From: Clostridium pasteurianum DSM 525 = ATCC 6013
GTDB taxonomy: Bacteria > Bacillota > Clostridia > Clostridiales > Clostridiaceae
Direction: 5' to 3'
DNA: 64,000 nucleotides
NCBI RefSeq assembly: GCF_000807255.1
Contig: NZ_CP009268.1
Location: 186,001 to 250,000 of the forward strand
Shown: positions 16,944 to 25,603 of the stretch, in pieces
How positions within the stretch are numbered: position 1 is the stretch's first letter
Layout of the letters: each line of letters begins with the position of its first letter
Made by a program: the position numbers and the translations under genes
Notes under the pieces: model-generated
Databases searched by the model: none
The model's input: only the letters and a program-made list of their open reading frames with translations
What the model was told of the DNA's origin: nothing

Positions 16944-19900
16944 ATGTACAAAAAAGTGGATGGTTCTAAATCTTTTGTGGATATGGAAAAAGATGTACTA
17001 AAGCTTTGGCATGGGAAAGCAGTAATTAAAAAAAGTTTTGAATCTAATCAGGATGGTGAGTATTTTACTTTTTATGATGGACCACCTACGGCTAATGGAA
17101 AACCACATGTGGGTCATGTTATAACTAGAGTTATGAAGGATATTATTCCTAGATATAAAGTTATGAAGGGCTATAAGGTCTTAAGAAAGGCTGGATGGGA
17201 TACTCACGGTCTTCCAGTAGAACTTGAAATAGAGAAAAAACTTGGAATTTCAGGTAAGCCTCAGATTGAAGAGTATGGAGTTGAAAAGTTTGTTAAGGAA
17301 TGTAAGGACAGTGTTTTTTCCTATGTGAGTCTTTGGAAGGATATGTCTGAGAAACTGGGATTCTGGGTGGATATGGATAATCCTTATGTAACTTATCATA
17401 ATGATTATATAGAATCTGTCTGGTGGGCATTAAAGACTATGTGGGATAAAGGACTTTTATACAAAGGTCATAAAATAGTACCTTATTGCCCAAGGTGCGG
17501 AACAGCATTATCTTCTCACGAAGTTGCTCAAGGGTATAAGGACGTAAAAGAAGCTACAGCCTTTGTAAAATTTAAAGTTAAAAATGAAGATAAATATATA
17601 CTGGCATGGACAACAACGCCTTGGACTTTGCCTAGTAATGTAGCTCTTGCAATAAATAGAGCTTACACTTATGTGGAAGTCATAAATAATGATGAACATT
17701 TAATTCTTGCTAAGGATCTTTTGAAGGTGCTTGAAGGGGAATATGAAATAGTAAGGGAATTCAAAGGTGAAGAACTTTTAGGAACGGAATATGAACAGTT
17801 ATTTAAGTTTGAAACTCCAAAGGAAAAAGCTTTCTATGTAGTCCATGGAGATTTTGTAACTTTATCTGATGGTACTGGAATAGTTCATATAGCACCAGCC
17901 TATGGTGAAGACGATAATCTGCTTGGTAAAAAATATGGATTACCACTAATAAACTTAGTAGATTTAGAAGGAAAATTTGTAGATGCTGTTGAGCCTTGGA
18001 AAGGATTATTTGTTAAAAAAGCTGATCCTAAAATACTTGAGTATATGAAAGAGAAGGGAACTCTTTATAAATCAGAGAAGTTCACTCACTCTTATCCTCA
18101 CTGTTGGAGATGTGATACACCGCTTCTCTATTATCCAAAGGATAGCTGGTTTGTAAAAATGACTTCATTGAGGGATAAACTTCTTGAAAATAACAATAAG
18201 ATTAACTGGTATCCTGATAACATCAGAACAGGAAGATTTGGTAAATTCCTTGAAAATGTTATTGACTGGGGAATAAGCCGTGATAGATATTGGGGGACAC
18301 CTCTTCCAATCTGGGATTGTGAATGCGGTCATAGAGAATGTATAGGAAGTATAGAAGAACTTAAAGCTAAGGGTATAAATGTACCGGAAAATATTGAGCT
18401 TCATAAGCCATATATAGATGAAGTTAAATTAACTTGTTCAGTATGCGGAAAGCCAATGACAAGAACACAGGAAGTTATTGATTGCTGGTTTGATTCTGGT
18501 TCTATGCCTTTTGCACAGCATCATTATCCTTTTGAAAACAAGAAGTTATTTGAAGATAATTTTCCTGCTCAATTTATATCAGAAGCAGTGGATCAGACAA
18601 GAGGATGGTTTTATACTCTTTTAGCTATATCCACAGCTATATTTGATACAAATTCCTTTGAAAATTGTGTGGTTTTAGGCCATGTACTTGATAAGCACGG
18701 CTTAAAGATGTCAAAGCATAAGGGTAACGTGGTAGATCCTTTTGAAGTACTTGAACATCAAGGGGCAGATGCGGCAAGATGGCATTTTTATACTTCCAGT
18801 GCTCCTTGGCTTCCAACAAGATTTTCAGAAGAAGATGTAGCTGAAACTCAGAGAAAGTTCTTGAGTACTCTTTGGAATGTATATTCTTTCTATGTACTAT
18901 ATGCTGAAATAGATCAATTTAATCCTTTAGAGTATAAGGATTTTGTATCTGAAAATGTTATGGACAAATGGATTGTATCAAAGCTTAATACTTTAATTAA
19001 AGAAGTGGATGAAGATTTAAATACTTATAAGATAACTCAAGGTGCATTAGCTATTGAAAATTTTGTAGATGAACTTTCAAATTGGTATGTAAGAAGAAAC
19101 AGATCAAGATACTGGACTACAGAACTTACAGAAGATAAGATAGGAGCATATACTACGCTTTATAATGTACTAGTGAATTTAAGCAAGGTAGCAGCACCAT
19201 TTATACCATTTATGACAGAACAAATTTATCAAAGCTTAGTGGTAGCTTTAGATCCTAAGGCTAAAGAAAGTGTTCACTTATGTAATTGGCCTGAATACAA
19301 TGAAAAATTTGTAGATAAGGATTTAGAAAATGATATGGACTTAGCTTACAAACTTGTTAAGCTTGGAAGAAGTGCAAGAAATGGAGCTAATATAAAGAAC
19401 AGACAGCCTCTTGGAGAAATGCTTTTGAGTACAAAGGCTATACCAGCTTATTATGGTGATATAATAAAAGATGAATTGAATATAAAAGAAATTGTATTTG
19501 GTGCAGATCTTTCAAAATATGTTAATTTTGAAATAAAACCTAATTTGCCTGTACTTGGAAAGGCTTATGGAAAGTTGATACCAGGTATAAGAAAAGCAAT
19601 AGCTGAAAGAGATCAGATGAGCCTTGCAAAGGCTGTAAATTCTGGAGAAACTGTAAAGATAGAAGTACAGGGAACAGAAATAGAGCTTAACAGCAGTAAT
19701 CTGCTAGTAACAATGCAGGGATTGGAAGGTTTTGCTTTTGCAGGAGAAGGAGAACTTGGTGTAGTACTGGAAACTACTATAACTCCAGAATTGCAGGAAG
19801 AAGGATACGTAAGAGAAATATTAAGTAAGATTCAGAATATGAGAAAAGAAAGCGGCTTTGAGGTTGCAGATAAAATAGTTATCTATGCAGATAAAAATGA

Positions 19901-20048
19901 TAAATTAGAAGCTGTAATTAAAAAATATGAGGATTCCATAAAGAAGGAAACTCTTGCTAATAATATTATATATAATTCAGAAAGAGAGTATTCTGAGTAC
20001 AATATTAATGGAGAAGTTTTAAATCTATCAGTAGAAAAAAGTATTTAA
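16944..20048 (+). CDS. ileS: Isoleucyl-tRNA synthetase
   Basis: This class I synthetase charges tRNA(Ile). The HIGH-type motif is PHVGH (about residue 52) and the KMSKS-type motif is KMSKHKGN (about residue 591). The connective editing domain lies between about residues 190 and 400, with cysteine pairs in [19 protein letters not shown] and CSVCGKP. The length of 1034 residues and KMSKH rather than KMSKS point to the longer eukaryote-like IleRS type found in many clostridia, a type often less sensitive to mupirocin. GGAAGGGAG lies before the ATG. It is controlled by the T-box upstream and ended by the hairpin at 20091. Confidence 0.97.
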   Translation: MYKKVDGSKSFVDMEKDVLKLWHGKAVIKKSFESNQDGEYFTFYDGPPTANGKPHVGHVITRVMKDIIPRYKVMKGYKVLRKAGWDTHGLPVELEIEKKLGISGKPQIEEYGVEKFVKECKDSVFSYVSLWKDMSEKLGFWVDMDNPYVTYHNDYIESVWWALKTMWDKGLLYKGHKIVPYCPRCGTALSSHEVAQGYKDVKEATAFVKFKVKNEDKYILAWTTTPWTLPSNVALAINRAYTYVEVINNDEHLILAKDLLKVLEGEYEIVREFKGEELLGTEYEQLFKFETPKEKAFYVVHGDFVTLSDGTGIVHIAPAYGEDDNLLGKKYGLPLINLVDLEGKFVDAVEPWKGLFVKKADPKILEYMKEKGTLYKSEKFTHSYPHCWRCDTPLLYYPKDSWFVKMTSLRDKLLENNNKINWYPDNIRTGRFGKFLENVIDWGISRDRYWGTPLPIWDCECGHRECIGSIEELKAKGINVPENIELHKPYIDEVKLTCSVCGKPMTRTQEVIDCWFDSGSMPFAQHHYPFENKKLFEDNFPAQFISEAVDQTRGWFYTLLAISTAIFDTNSFENCVVLGHVLDKHGLKMSKHKGNVVDPFEVLEHQGADAARWHFYTSSAPWLPTRFSEEDVAETQRKFLSTLWNVYSFYVLYAEIDQFNPLEYKDFVSENVMDKWIVSKLNTLIKEVDEDLNTYKITQGALAIENFVDELSNWYVRRNRSRYWTTELTEDKIGAYTTLYNVLVNLSKVAAPFIPFMTEQIYQSLVVALDPKAKESVHLCNWPEYNEKFVDKDLENDMDLAYKLVKLGRSARNGANIKNRQPLGEMLLSTKAIPAYYGDIIKDELNIKEIVFGADLSKYVNFEIKPNLPVLGKAYGKLIPGIRKAIAERDQMSLAKAVNSGETVKIEVQGTEIELNSSNLLVTMQGLEGFAFAGEGELGVVLETTITPELQEEGYVREILSKIQNMRKESGFEVADKIVIYADKNDKLEAVIKKYEDSIKKETLANNIIYNSEREYSEYNINGEVLNLSVEKSI

Positions 20049-20090
20049 ATTACATTAATAGTGATTTTTTAGAAATATTAAGTTATAATT

Positions 20091-20130
20091 AGATAAAGCT
20101 ATGTTTATAATAAACATAGCTTTATCTTTA
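20091..20130 (+). terminator. Rho-independent terminator after ileS
   Basis: The arms agataaagctatgttta and taaacatagctttatct are perfectly complementary around a 4-base loop (taa region) and are followed by TTTA. Confidence 0.85.
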
Positions 20131-20280
20131 AAATATTATTAATATTGATTATTATGAAAAAATAAATTAATTATACCTATTAAATATGAGATATTAGTTA
20201 TACAAAAAATTCCGTTTATATTGTATACGTTTTATAATAAAATAACAAAATTAACAATAAAAGTAAGGGGTTGGTGCTAA

Positions 20281-21279
20281 ATGGCAGCTTCAATAAAAGA
20301 TGTAGCTAAAGAGGCGGGAGTTTCTATTGCCACAGTTTCAAGAGTTTTAAATGATGTAGATGTAGTAAATGAGGAAACTAAGAAAAAGGTTAGAGAGGCA
20401 ATAAAGAAGCTTGATTACAGACCTAATATTGTAGCTAGAAGTTTAAAGACTCAGAGAACAAGAACTATAGGTATAATTGTACCGGATATTTCTAGTCAAT
20501 TTTATCCTGAAGTAGTTAGAGGTGCAGAAGATGTATCTAACATCTATAACTACAATGTTATACTCTGCAATACAGATATGGATCATGAAAAAGAAATAGA
20601 ATACTTGAGAGTATTGAGAGAAAAGATGGTAGATGGAGTTATATATATGAGCAACTGCCTTCAAGAGGATATCATAAAAATGTTAAAAGATTTATCCTTA
20701 CCTACAGTATTAGTTGAGACAAGAGGAAAAGACTATGGATTTCCAAGCGTAACTATAGATAATGAGAAAGCAGGATATGATGCTACAGAATTTCTTATTA
20801 AAAAGGGAAATAAAAAAATTGCATATATAGGTGTAAATCCAGCTACAGAAAATGCCAGTGGTCTTAGAGTTAATGGATATAAAAAGGCCTTAGAGGACAA
20901 TGGGTTAAAATATGATGAAAATCTAGTACAATTTGGCGGATTAAAGGCAGCTGATGGAAGAGATGGTATGGAAGCTATTTTGAGTAAAACAAAAATAGAT
21001 GCAGTATTCTGTGCCAGTGATGAAATAGCTATGGGAGTTATTAATACCTTAAGGGATAATAATATAAAAGTACCAGAAGATGTAGATGTGGTAGGATTTG
21101 ATAACATATATGCTTCTTCTATTTATTATCCAAAGCTTACTACAGTAGAACAGCCTATGTATGACATGGGATCTGTAGGTATGAGAATGCTCATAAAAAT
21201 AATTAATAAATCAGAGCTTGAAGACGAGCATATAGTATTGGATTATAAAATAATTGAAAGAGATACCTGCAAAAAATAA
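20281..21279 (+). CDS. ccpA: LacI-family regulator, catabolite control protein A-like
   Basis: This 332-residue protein has an N-terminal LacI-type helix-turn-helix and hinge (SIKDVAKEAGVSIATVSRVL, then YRPNIVARSL) and a periplasmic-binding-protein-like core (about residues 60-330). The PNIVARSLK hinge is typical of CcpA/GalR members. As I recall, ccpA follows ileS in Clostridium acetobutylicum (CAC3037 and CAC3038), so the gene order supports CcpA, the global carbon catabolite regulator that binds cre sites with HPr-Ser-P. AAGGGG lies about 12 bases before the ATG. A weak cre-like sequence at 20222-20235 lies in its promoter, but with several mismatches. Confidence 0.82.
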   Translation: MAASIKDVAKEAGVSIATVSRVLNDVDVVNEETKKKVREAIKKLDYRPNIVARSLKTQRTRTIGIIVPDISSQFYPEVVRGAEDVSNIYNYNVILCNTDMDHEKEIEYLRVLREKMVDGVIYMSNCLQEDIIKMLKDLSLPTVLVETRGKDYGFPSVTIDNEKAGYDATEFLIKKGNKKIAYIGVNPATENASGLRVNGYKKALEDNGLKYDENLVQFGGLKAADGRDGMEAILSKTKIDAVFCASDEIAMGVINTLRDNNIKVPEDVDVVGFDNIYASSIYYPKLTTVEQPMYDMGSVGMRMLIKIINKSELEDEHIVLDYKIIERDTCKK

Positions 21280-21280
21280 G

Positions 21281-21325
21281 TGGTATCAAAGAGTACGCAG
21301 CTGCTCTTTGATACCTTTTACTTTT
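21281..21325 (+). terminator. Rho-independent terminator after the ccpA-like gene
   Basis: The perfect arms ggtatcaaagag and ctctttgatacc pair around a 10-base loop and are followed by ttttactttt. Confidence 0.9.
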
Positions 21326-21365
21326 GTATTATAATTAAAACAATAAATTGTAAGGAGTAAAATTA

Positions 21366-21950
21366 ATGGAAGATAAACTGCATATTCCTCAAATGTTTTT
21401 AATAGGATCTTCAGGGCGTAATAGCGGAAAAACAACTCTTGCAGTTAACTTTATTAATCAATGGAAAGATAAAATCCCTGTAATAGCACTAAAAGTTACA
21501 ACTATAGAGAAAAAAGATGGAAAATGTCCAAGAGGGGGACAGGGCTGTGGAGTTTGTACAAATATTCATGAGAATTTCCAATTAATAGAGGAAAAAAATA
21601 TAAATTCTAATAAGGATACCTCTCTTTTGCTGTCTTCAGGGGCTGAAAGGGTATTTTGGCTTAAGGTTCTAAAGAATTATATTTATGATGGGATAAAATC
21701 GTTTTTATCTAACATTCCAGAAAATGCTCTTATAATCTGTGAATCCAACAGCTTGCGTAAAATCGTTAGACCAGGAGTATTTATAATGCTTAAAAACAGC
21801 AAAGATGTCAGTATTAAAAAATCTGCCAGAGAAGTTATGGATAAAGCTGACTTGATTTTGGAAGGAGATTTTTTAGATATTATTGATGAAGTAGTTAAAA
21901 AGGTTAGTGTAGAAAGAATAAATGGATCTTTTAGTGTAAATATAAAATAG
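21366..21950 (+). CDS. MobB-like P-loop NTPase
   Basis: This 194-residue protein has an N-terminal P-loop (GSSGRNSGKTT, residues about 13-23) and a cysteine cluster CPRGGQGCGVC (about residues 54-64) that could hold metal. A later segment, IICESNSLRKIVRPGVFIM, resembles the strand after the Walker B region of MobB/CooC-type GTPases. The P-loop and the size recall molybdopterin-guanine dinucleotide protein B. No molybdenum cofactor genes are nearby and the substrate is unknown. GGAG is 8 bases before the ATG. Confidence 0.6.
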   Translation: MEDKLHIPQMFLIGSSGRNSGKTTLAVNFINQWKDKIPVIALKVTTIEKKDGKCPRGGQGCGVCTNIHENFQLIEEKNINSNKDTSLLLSSGAERVFWLKVLKNYIYDGIKSFLSNIPENALIICESNSLRKIVRPGVFIMLKNSKDVSIKKSAREVMDKADLILEGDFLDIIDEVVKKVSVERINGSFSVNIK

Positions 21951-21978
21951 ACTAATATGAATAAATTTTATTTGAATA

Positions 21979-22038
21979 AAATTATAGAATGATATATAAA
22001 ACTAAAAAAATTTTACATATCATTCTATAGTTTTGTTG
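21979..22038. terminator. Bidirectional terminator between convergent genes
   Basis: The arms attatagaatgatatata and tacatatcattctatag are nearly perfectly complementary, with A- and T-rich flanks on both sides. It lies between the P-loop NTPase gene and the convergent membrane protein gene. Confidence 0.75.
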
Positions 22039-22041
22039 TTT

Positions 22042-22446
22042 TTATTTTGTTATATCTTTATTCCAAAACACATCTTTTTTTAGATATACAAATATAAGCA
22101 TTAGTACAGGTAGTATAAAGGATGCTAAAGTTATTGGTTTAAATCCATTTGAGGAAATACTATAGGCAATATCAGCAATTGTAATAATAAAATAGATATA
22201 AACACCAATAGATTGTTTAAGTAATATTAATATTAATGATATCACTAATACTATGGATAGTATCAAATTTATAGTTATTTCAGTAGGATTAGTTGAAGCT
22301 AATGCATTTCTAACTTCTTCATTGGCAGAATTACTTGTAATTAATATGATTATACTTCCACATATGGATAAAATATATAATATCATATTGATAATTACTA
22401 TGGTAAGTAATCCACCTCCTAATTTTTTAGGTTCAGTATTTTCCAT
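22042..22446 (-). CDS. Small membrane protein of unknown function
   Basis: I do not recognise this 134-residue protein. It has four hydrophobic segments (about residues 12-36, 57-77, 80-97 and 104-122), a short polar N-terminus and a basic C-terminus (KKDVFWNKDITK). GGGGGG lies before the ATG on the minus strand. It is on the same strand as the CPBP gene upstream, about 275 bp away. It could belong to the immunity side of the peptide island, but nothing in the sequence proves this. Confidence 0.6.
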   Translation of the reverse strand: MENTEPKKLGGGLLTIVIINMILYILSICGSIIILITSNSANEEVRNALASTNPTEITINLILSIVLVISLILILLKQSIGVYIYFIITIADIAYSISSNGFKPITLASFILPVLMLIFVYLKKDVFWNKDITK

Positions 22447-22721
22447 GACATATTCCCCCCCTTCATAATAATTTATTTAATGGTTTATAGGATTATTCCA
22501 TAAAGATTCATTAGGACAAACCTAGTTTTATTGTAAGATATATTAAATTATATGTAAATACATATGTCATAAACGGTTAAAATTCAGTCATTAAAGCTGT
22601 AAAATATCCATAAATTTACACAAATAAGTTCTTAATATAGTTTTTTGATAGTTAAAATTATTTAGGTGCATATAGATCTTTAATATTAGATAATATAGTT
22701 TGCAATATTATCTTTGTTATT

Positions 22722-23651
22722 TTATATATAAGTATTTTCTACAGTTGATTTTGGAGTATAAAACTTCCATATAAAAATAAAGATTATAATAATTACTAAG
22801 GTAACTGTAAGTCCACCTTCAGGGCCAAAGCTGCCGCCATTTATTATATTGGAAGAAGTATTTCTAACAGTATATATTCCATTAGTCTCATTACCACTTA
22901 CAAGAAATCCAAATACATTACCCTCAAAATAATTCCAGGTTGTATGAAAGCCTATGGACATCCACAAATTTTTTGATTTGATAGCCATATACAGAGCTAA
23001 AAGGGCAAATAAGAATAGATTTACATAGCCCAGAAAACTGATTCCAGCATTAAAGGAGTGCATAGCGGCAAATATAATGGATGATACCACAATTGCTATC
23101 CACTTGTTAGTGGATTGTCTGAGCACTGTAAAGCAGTAACCTCTTGCAAACATTTCTTCATTTATACCAACAAAAATAAATAATATAAGTCCTGTTAAAG
23201 CAGATATACTAAAATTGGGGCTATAGAAAGAACCTATAAGCTTTATATTTCCAGTTGCGTACAATATAAAAAATACTAAGGTTAAAGCTACTCCTCCAAA
23301 GATTAATCCCAGTATAAGATCTCTGGAACCACGTCTTATATTAATTAAGCCAATATTCTTTATAGGTTTTTTATCGAACTTTTTCCAAAATATAAATATA
23401 CTGATTATCATACAAATACATTGAGATAGCGTAGATATAAAGATTATAAACGAATTGAAATTTACGGTATTAATAATCTTATTGGGATTACTCATTAAAC
23501 TTGGATTTGATAAAAATTTGGACAGGGCATAGACAGTTCCAATAACTATTTGGGTTAACAGTGTTAAGGCAAAGAAAACCATAAATACAATAGTTATTTT
23601 CCAGCCTGACCTTAGCTTGAAGTCTTTGTCCATAAAAATGTTTTTCAGCAT
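22722..23651 (-). CDS. CPBP-family intramembrane protease, possible immunity protein
   Basis: This 309-residue protein has about eight hydrophobic segments and the CPBP motifs NEEMFARGY (about residue 163), FAAMHSFNAG (about residue 195) and GFHTTWNYFEG (about residue 236). In lactic acid bacteria, members of this family (for example PlnI- and SkkI-like proteins) confer self-immunity to bacteriocins and are encoded in bacteriocin loci. Here it is the outermost gene of the peptide island, on the same strand as the short helical protein at 23766, which suggests but does not prove a similar role. AGGAGGTT lies upstream of the ATG. Confidence 0.8.
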   Translation of the reverse strand: MLKNIFMDKDFKLRSGWKITIVFMVFFALTLLTQIVIGTVYALSKFLSNPSLMSNPNKIINTVNFNSFIIFISTLSQCICMIISIFIFWKKFDKKPIKNIGLINIRRGSRDLILGLIFGGVALTLVFFILYATGNIKLIGSFYSPNFSISALTGLILFIFVGINEEMFARGYCFTVLRQSTNKWIAIVVSSIIFAAMHSFNAGISFLGYVNLFLFALLALYMAIKSKNLWMSIGFHTTWNYFEGNVFGFLVSGNETNGIYTVRNTSSNIINGGSFGPEGGLTVTLVIIIIFIFIWKFYTPKSTVENTYI

Positions 23652-23765
23652 AGGGGCAAAACCTCCTGTAAATAAATTTTAGGTTTTAACTTATTGTATC
23701 AAAAAGATAGTACGAATTAAATACATATTGAGTAAAAATATGGTTTATGTATTTAATATAAATTA

Positions 23766-24047
23766 CTATCCCAGCCAAGTTATTAGTTGGCGTACTGCAG
23801 ACAATAAATCTTTCTTATTTTTTTCCATATCTTTTTCAGGTCCAGTAAACTTTAAATTGCTTATATTTTCCTTTATTTTACTTAACAAGTCAGCATCGCC
23901 ATTATGATTAGTGTTATCAATTTTGTTGATGATGTTTTCTAAATCTTTTTTGTTATAGGTGGATATATAACGAGGTTTTTTTATTTCTAGATAAATTTTA
24001 TTTAATATTTTTTTATATTCGTCAAAATTATTATTTGTATTAGTCAT
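23766..24047 (-). CDS. Short helical protein, paralog of the 24919 gene; immunity candidate
   Basis: This 93-residue protein is charged, lacks a signal peptide and looks all-helical. Its last ~40 residues align with the 48-residue product at 24919-25065, with about 16 identities, including the shared GPEK motif and a C-terminal TWLG. Size and helical character recall bacteriocin immunity proteins of the enterocin A type, but no specific match is claimed. AAGGAAG precedes the ATG. The operator-like sequence at 24231-24276 lies upstream in its orientation, so it is probably co-regulated with the exporter. Confidence 0.65.
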   Translation of the reverse strand: MTNTNNNFDEYKKILNKIYLEIKKPRYISTYNKKDLENIINKIDNTNHNGDADLLSKIKENISNLKFTGPEKDMEKNKKDLLSAVRQLITWLG

Positions 24048-24396
24048 TTTAACACTTCCTTAATAAAAATTTGCAATTGAAATATTATATAAGAGATCCA
24101 ATATTTATATGTTTGTTAAAATTAATTATTAGATTTATGCACTATTAATTTTAAATATATGTATATATTGTAAATTAAAAACTTTTAGATGTAAATAGGT
24201 TTATAAGTAAACATGAAAATTTTAACATAAAAAGTTTTTAATGCCCTAAAATCGATGTTTAGTGTCCAAAGTATTTCAATTTAGAATTTTTCAATTTAGA
24301 ATATAGATGTATTCAAAATTACTAAAGGAATAAAGGTAATGGTGTAGTTGGAATAAAATAATATCTTTGAAAAATTAATATTTTGGAGGAAGAGTT
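24048..24396. other. Divergent promoter region of the peptide island (349 bp)
   Basis: This gap separates the minus-strand helical protein gene from the plus-strand 61-residue gene. It holds the operator-like element at 24231-24276 and A/T-rich promoter-like sequence on both sides. No further reading frame is convincing. Confidence 0.6.
24231..24276 (-). promoter_or_regulatory. Putative LytTR-type operator, inverted copy
   Basis: Read on the minus strand, this 46-bp sequence matches 25445-25490 at about 40 of 46 positions. It contains TTTGGACACTAAA and, 21 bp later, a more diverged second box before ATTAAAAACTTT. Direct repeats with one 21-bp period are the hallmark of LytTR regulator sites, and a LytTR regulator is encoded at 32626. 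It points toward the gene at 23766. Confidence 0.6.
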
Positions 24397-24582
24397 ATGA
24401 CAAATAAAGAAAAAAAGTCTATAAAAAATGTAGGGATTTTTTATGGTACTGCATTAGGTATAATTTTTGGTGTTGTATTTAAAAATGTTGTTTGGGGAAT
24501 TATTATTGGTGCTGGCATTGGGGGTATAATAGATATTATATATAATTCAAATGGAGATAAAATAAATAAAAGTGATAAATAA
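24397..24582 (+). CDS. 61-residue glycine-rich membrane protein
   Basis: A polar, lysine-rich start (MTNKEKKSIKN) is followed by two hydrophobic segments (about residues 12-27 and 32-48) rich in glycine (GTALGIIFGVV, GIIIGAGIGGII), then a polar tail. There is no double-glycine leader. GGAGGAAG lies before the ATG, and a palindrome at about 24594-24616 may end the transcript. Given its position in the divergent promoter region opposite an immunity-like gene, it could be an immunity protein or a leaderless membrane-active peptide. I do not recognise a family. Confidence 0.6.
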   Translation: MTNKEKKSIKNVGIFYGTALGIIFGVVFKNVVWGIIIGAGIGGIIDIIYNSNGDKINKSDK

Positions 24583-24918
24583 TATTTTTGAGTTGAAATA
24601 TAAATTTTATATTTCTTAAACAATGACAATAAGCCATTTATAGTTATTAATATTTATTTATGAAATTGGATATCTATATTAATATCTAAACTTTCGCACA
24701 TTAAAATAAAAGCATAAGCCTAAATTTTTAATATATAAAGCAAAGAAACATCCCGTAGGTGGATTTTTTATCGATGAGGTGATGAACTTCAAGATATTGA
24801 ATTTTATCAAGCACTACAAATACTTATGACTACTTTAAAAATAGTTTTTCTCTTGTGAAAGTTAATACTACGAATATTATAATGCACTTTATGTGTATTT
24901 TTTAATGTTAAATTTTAA
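24583..24918. other. 336-bp intergenic stretch with a possible gene remnant
   Basis: A palindrome (gaaatataaa/ttttatatttc) near 24594-24616 may terminate the 24397 gene. At about 24705-24830 the + strand has an open frame of about 42 codons without a start codon (it includes KKHPVGGFFIDEVMNFKIL). It may be a decayed gene. I could not identify it. Confidence 0.4.
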
Positions 24919-25065
24919 TTAGCTTCCTAACCATGTTAATAACTCCAACAATAATTTCATTATATCTCTTTTTATTATTTTAGGATTTTTTTCAGGTCCT
25001 TCAATTTCCAAACTTTTTAAATCAGTCTTTAATTTATTAATTATATTTTTTGTGAAATTTCTCAT
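24919..25065 (-). CDS. 48-residue helical protein, short paralog of the 23766 product
   Basis: This small gene is supported by AAGAGGTG before its ATG and by similarity to the C-terminal half of the 93-residue protein at 23766 (shared K-x-K spacing, GPEK and TWLG). The product is basic and amphipathic, with LLLELLTWLGS at the end and no leader. It follows the GG-leader peptide gene at 25163 on the same strand, about 100 bp downstream, past a terminator hairpin. It may be a cognate immunity factor, a truncated duplicate, or a leaderless bacteriocin. Confidence 0.6.
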   Translation of the reverse strand: MRNFTKNIINKLKTDLKSLEIEGPEKNPKIIKRDIMKLLLELLTWLGS

Positions 25066-25121
25066 ATTAAACACCTCTTATTTAATATATAATATAAATT
25101 CATTATATTATACACATAATT

Positions 25122-25157
25122 AATAAGAAAAAAGAGTCTTTTAGACTCTTTTTTCCT
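25122..25157. terminator. Terminator after the GG-leader peptide gene
   Basis: The arms aaaaaagagtc and gactctttttt pair around a short loop and carry T-runs in both directions. The hairpin lies directly after the stop codon of the minus-strand peptide gene, so only readthrough would reach the 24919 gene. Confidence 0.8.
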
Positions 25158-25162
25158 ATTTT

Positions 25163-25336
25163 TTATACATATCCAGTGTTGTAATAATCTAACATATACT
25201 TAGGTATAGAAGTATTGCCATATGTGAATACTCTACTAAAATATAGATTTGCCACTAAACTTCCAGCTTTAACGGCAGTTGAAAGTCTATTACCACCATC
25301 AATTTTTTCTAGTTGATCCATAGTTAATTCATTCAT
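25163..25336 (-). CDS. Double-glycine leader bacteriocin-like precursor (57 aa)
   Basis: The 57-codon gene begins 7 bases after GGAGGG. Its product starts with the leader MNELTMDQLEKIDGG, a canonical C39-peptidase substrate with hydrophobic residues at the -4, -7 and -12 type positions. Cleavage after GG would release a core of about 42 residues. The core begins NRLSTAVKAGSLVANL and has no cysteine or tryptophan but several tyrosines near the end (YMLDYYNTGYV). That fits an unmodified class II bacteriocin more than a lantibiotic or sactipeptide. The gene is divergent from the C39 exporter and shares the LytTR-like operator region at 25445-25503. Confidence 0.8.
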   Translation of the reverse strand: MNELTMDQLEKIDGGNRLSTAVKAGSLVANLYFSRVFTYGNTSIPKYMLDYYNTGYV

Positions 25337-25379
25337 TTTAATCCCTCCAAATAAATTTAATCTTTATGTACTAAAGTGG

Positions 25380-25396
25380 ATTATGAAATTCATAAT
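25380..25396. promoter_or_regulatory. Perfect 17-bp palindrome in the divergent promoter region
   Basis: The sequence attatgaa-a-ttcataat is a perfect palindrome between the bacteriocin-like gene and the LytTR-like boxes. It may be a second operator or an mRNA 5' hairpin of the minus-strand gene. Confidence 0.4.
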
Positions 25397-25444
25397 AACT
25401 AATCTTGAGCACATTCACATTGTAAATTAAAAATTTTTAAATTT

Positions 25445-25503
25445 AAATACTTTTGACACTAAACATGGATGTTTTGACATTAAAAACTTTTTGTGTCAAA
25501 AAA
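25445..25503 (+). promoter_or_regulatory. Putative LytTR-type operator of the peptide island
   Basis: TTTTGACACTAAA (25451-25463) and TTTTGACATTAAA (25472-25484) are direct repeats with a 21-bp period. A third box in the opposite orientation (gtgtcaaaa, 25493-25501) makes an inverted pair with the second. The element lies between the divergent precursor gene and the C39 exporter and has an inverted copy at 24231-24276. The spacing fits a dimeric LytTR response regulator; the regulator at 32626 is the obvious candidate. Confidence 0.7.
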
Positions 25504-25603
25504 TAGGGATTTCATGCCTAATCTATTTAATTTTTTTAGATTTATGCTAATAATAAATTTAGATTAAATACACTAAAGTTGAAATAATAGGAGGCTATAA
25601 AAT

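Noticed and set aside
20222-20235. cre-like sequence TGTATACGTTTTAT in the ccpA-like gene's promoter
   Set aside because: It has at least three mismatches to the cre consensus, so autoregulation cannot be claimed from it.
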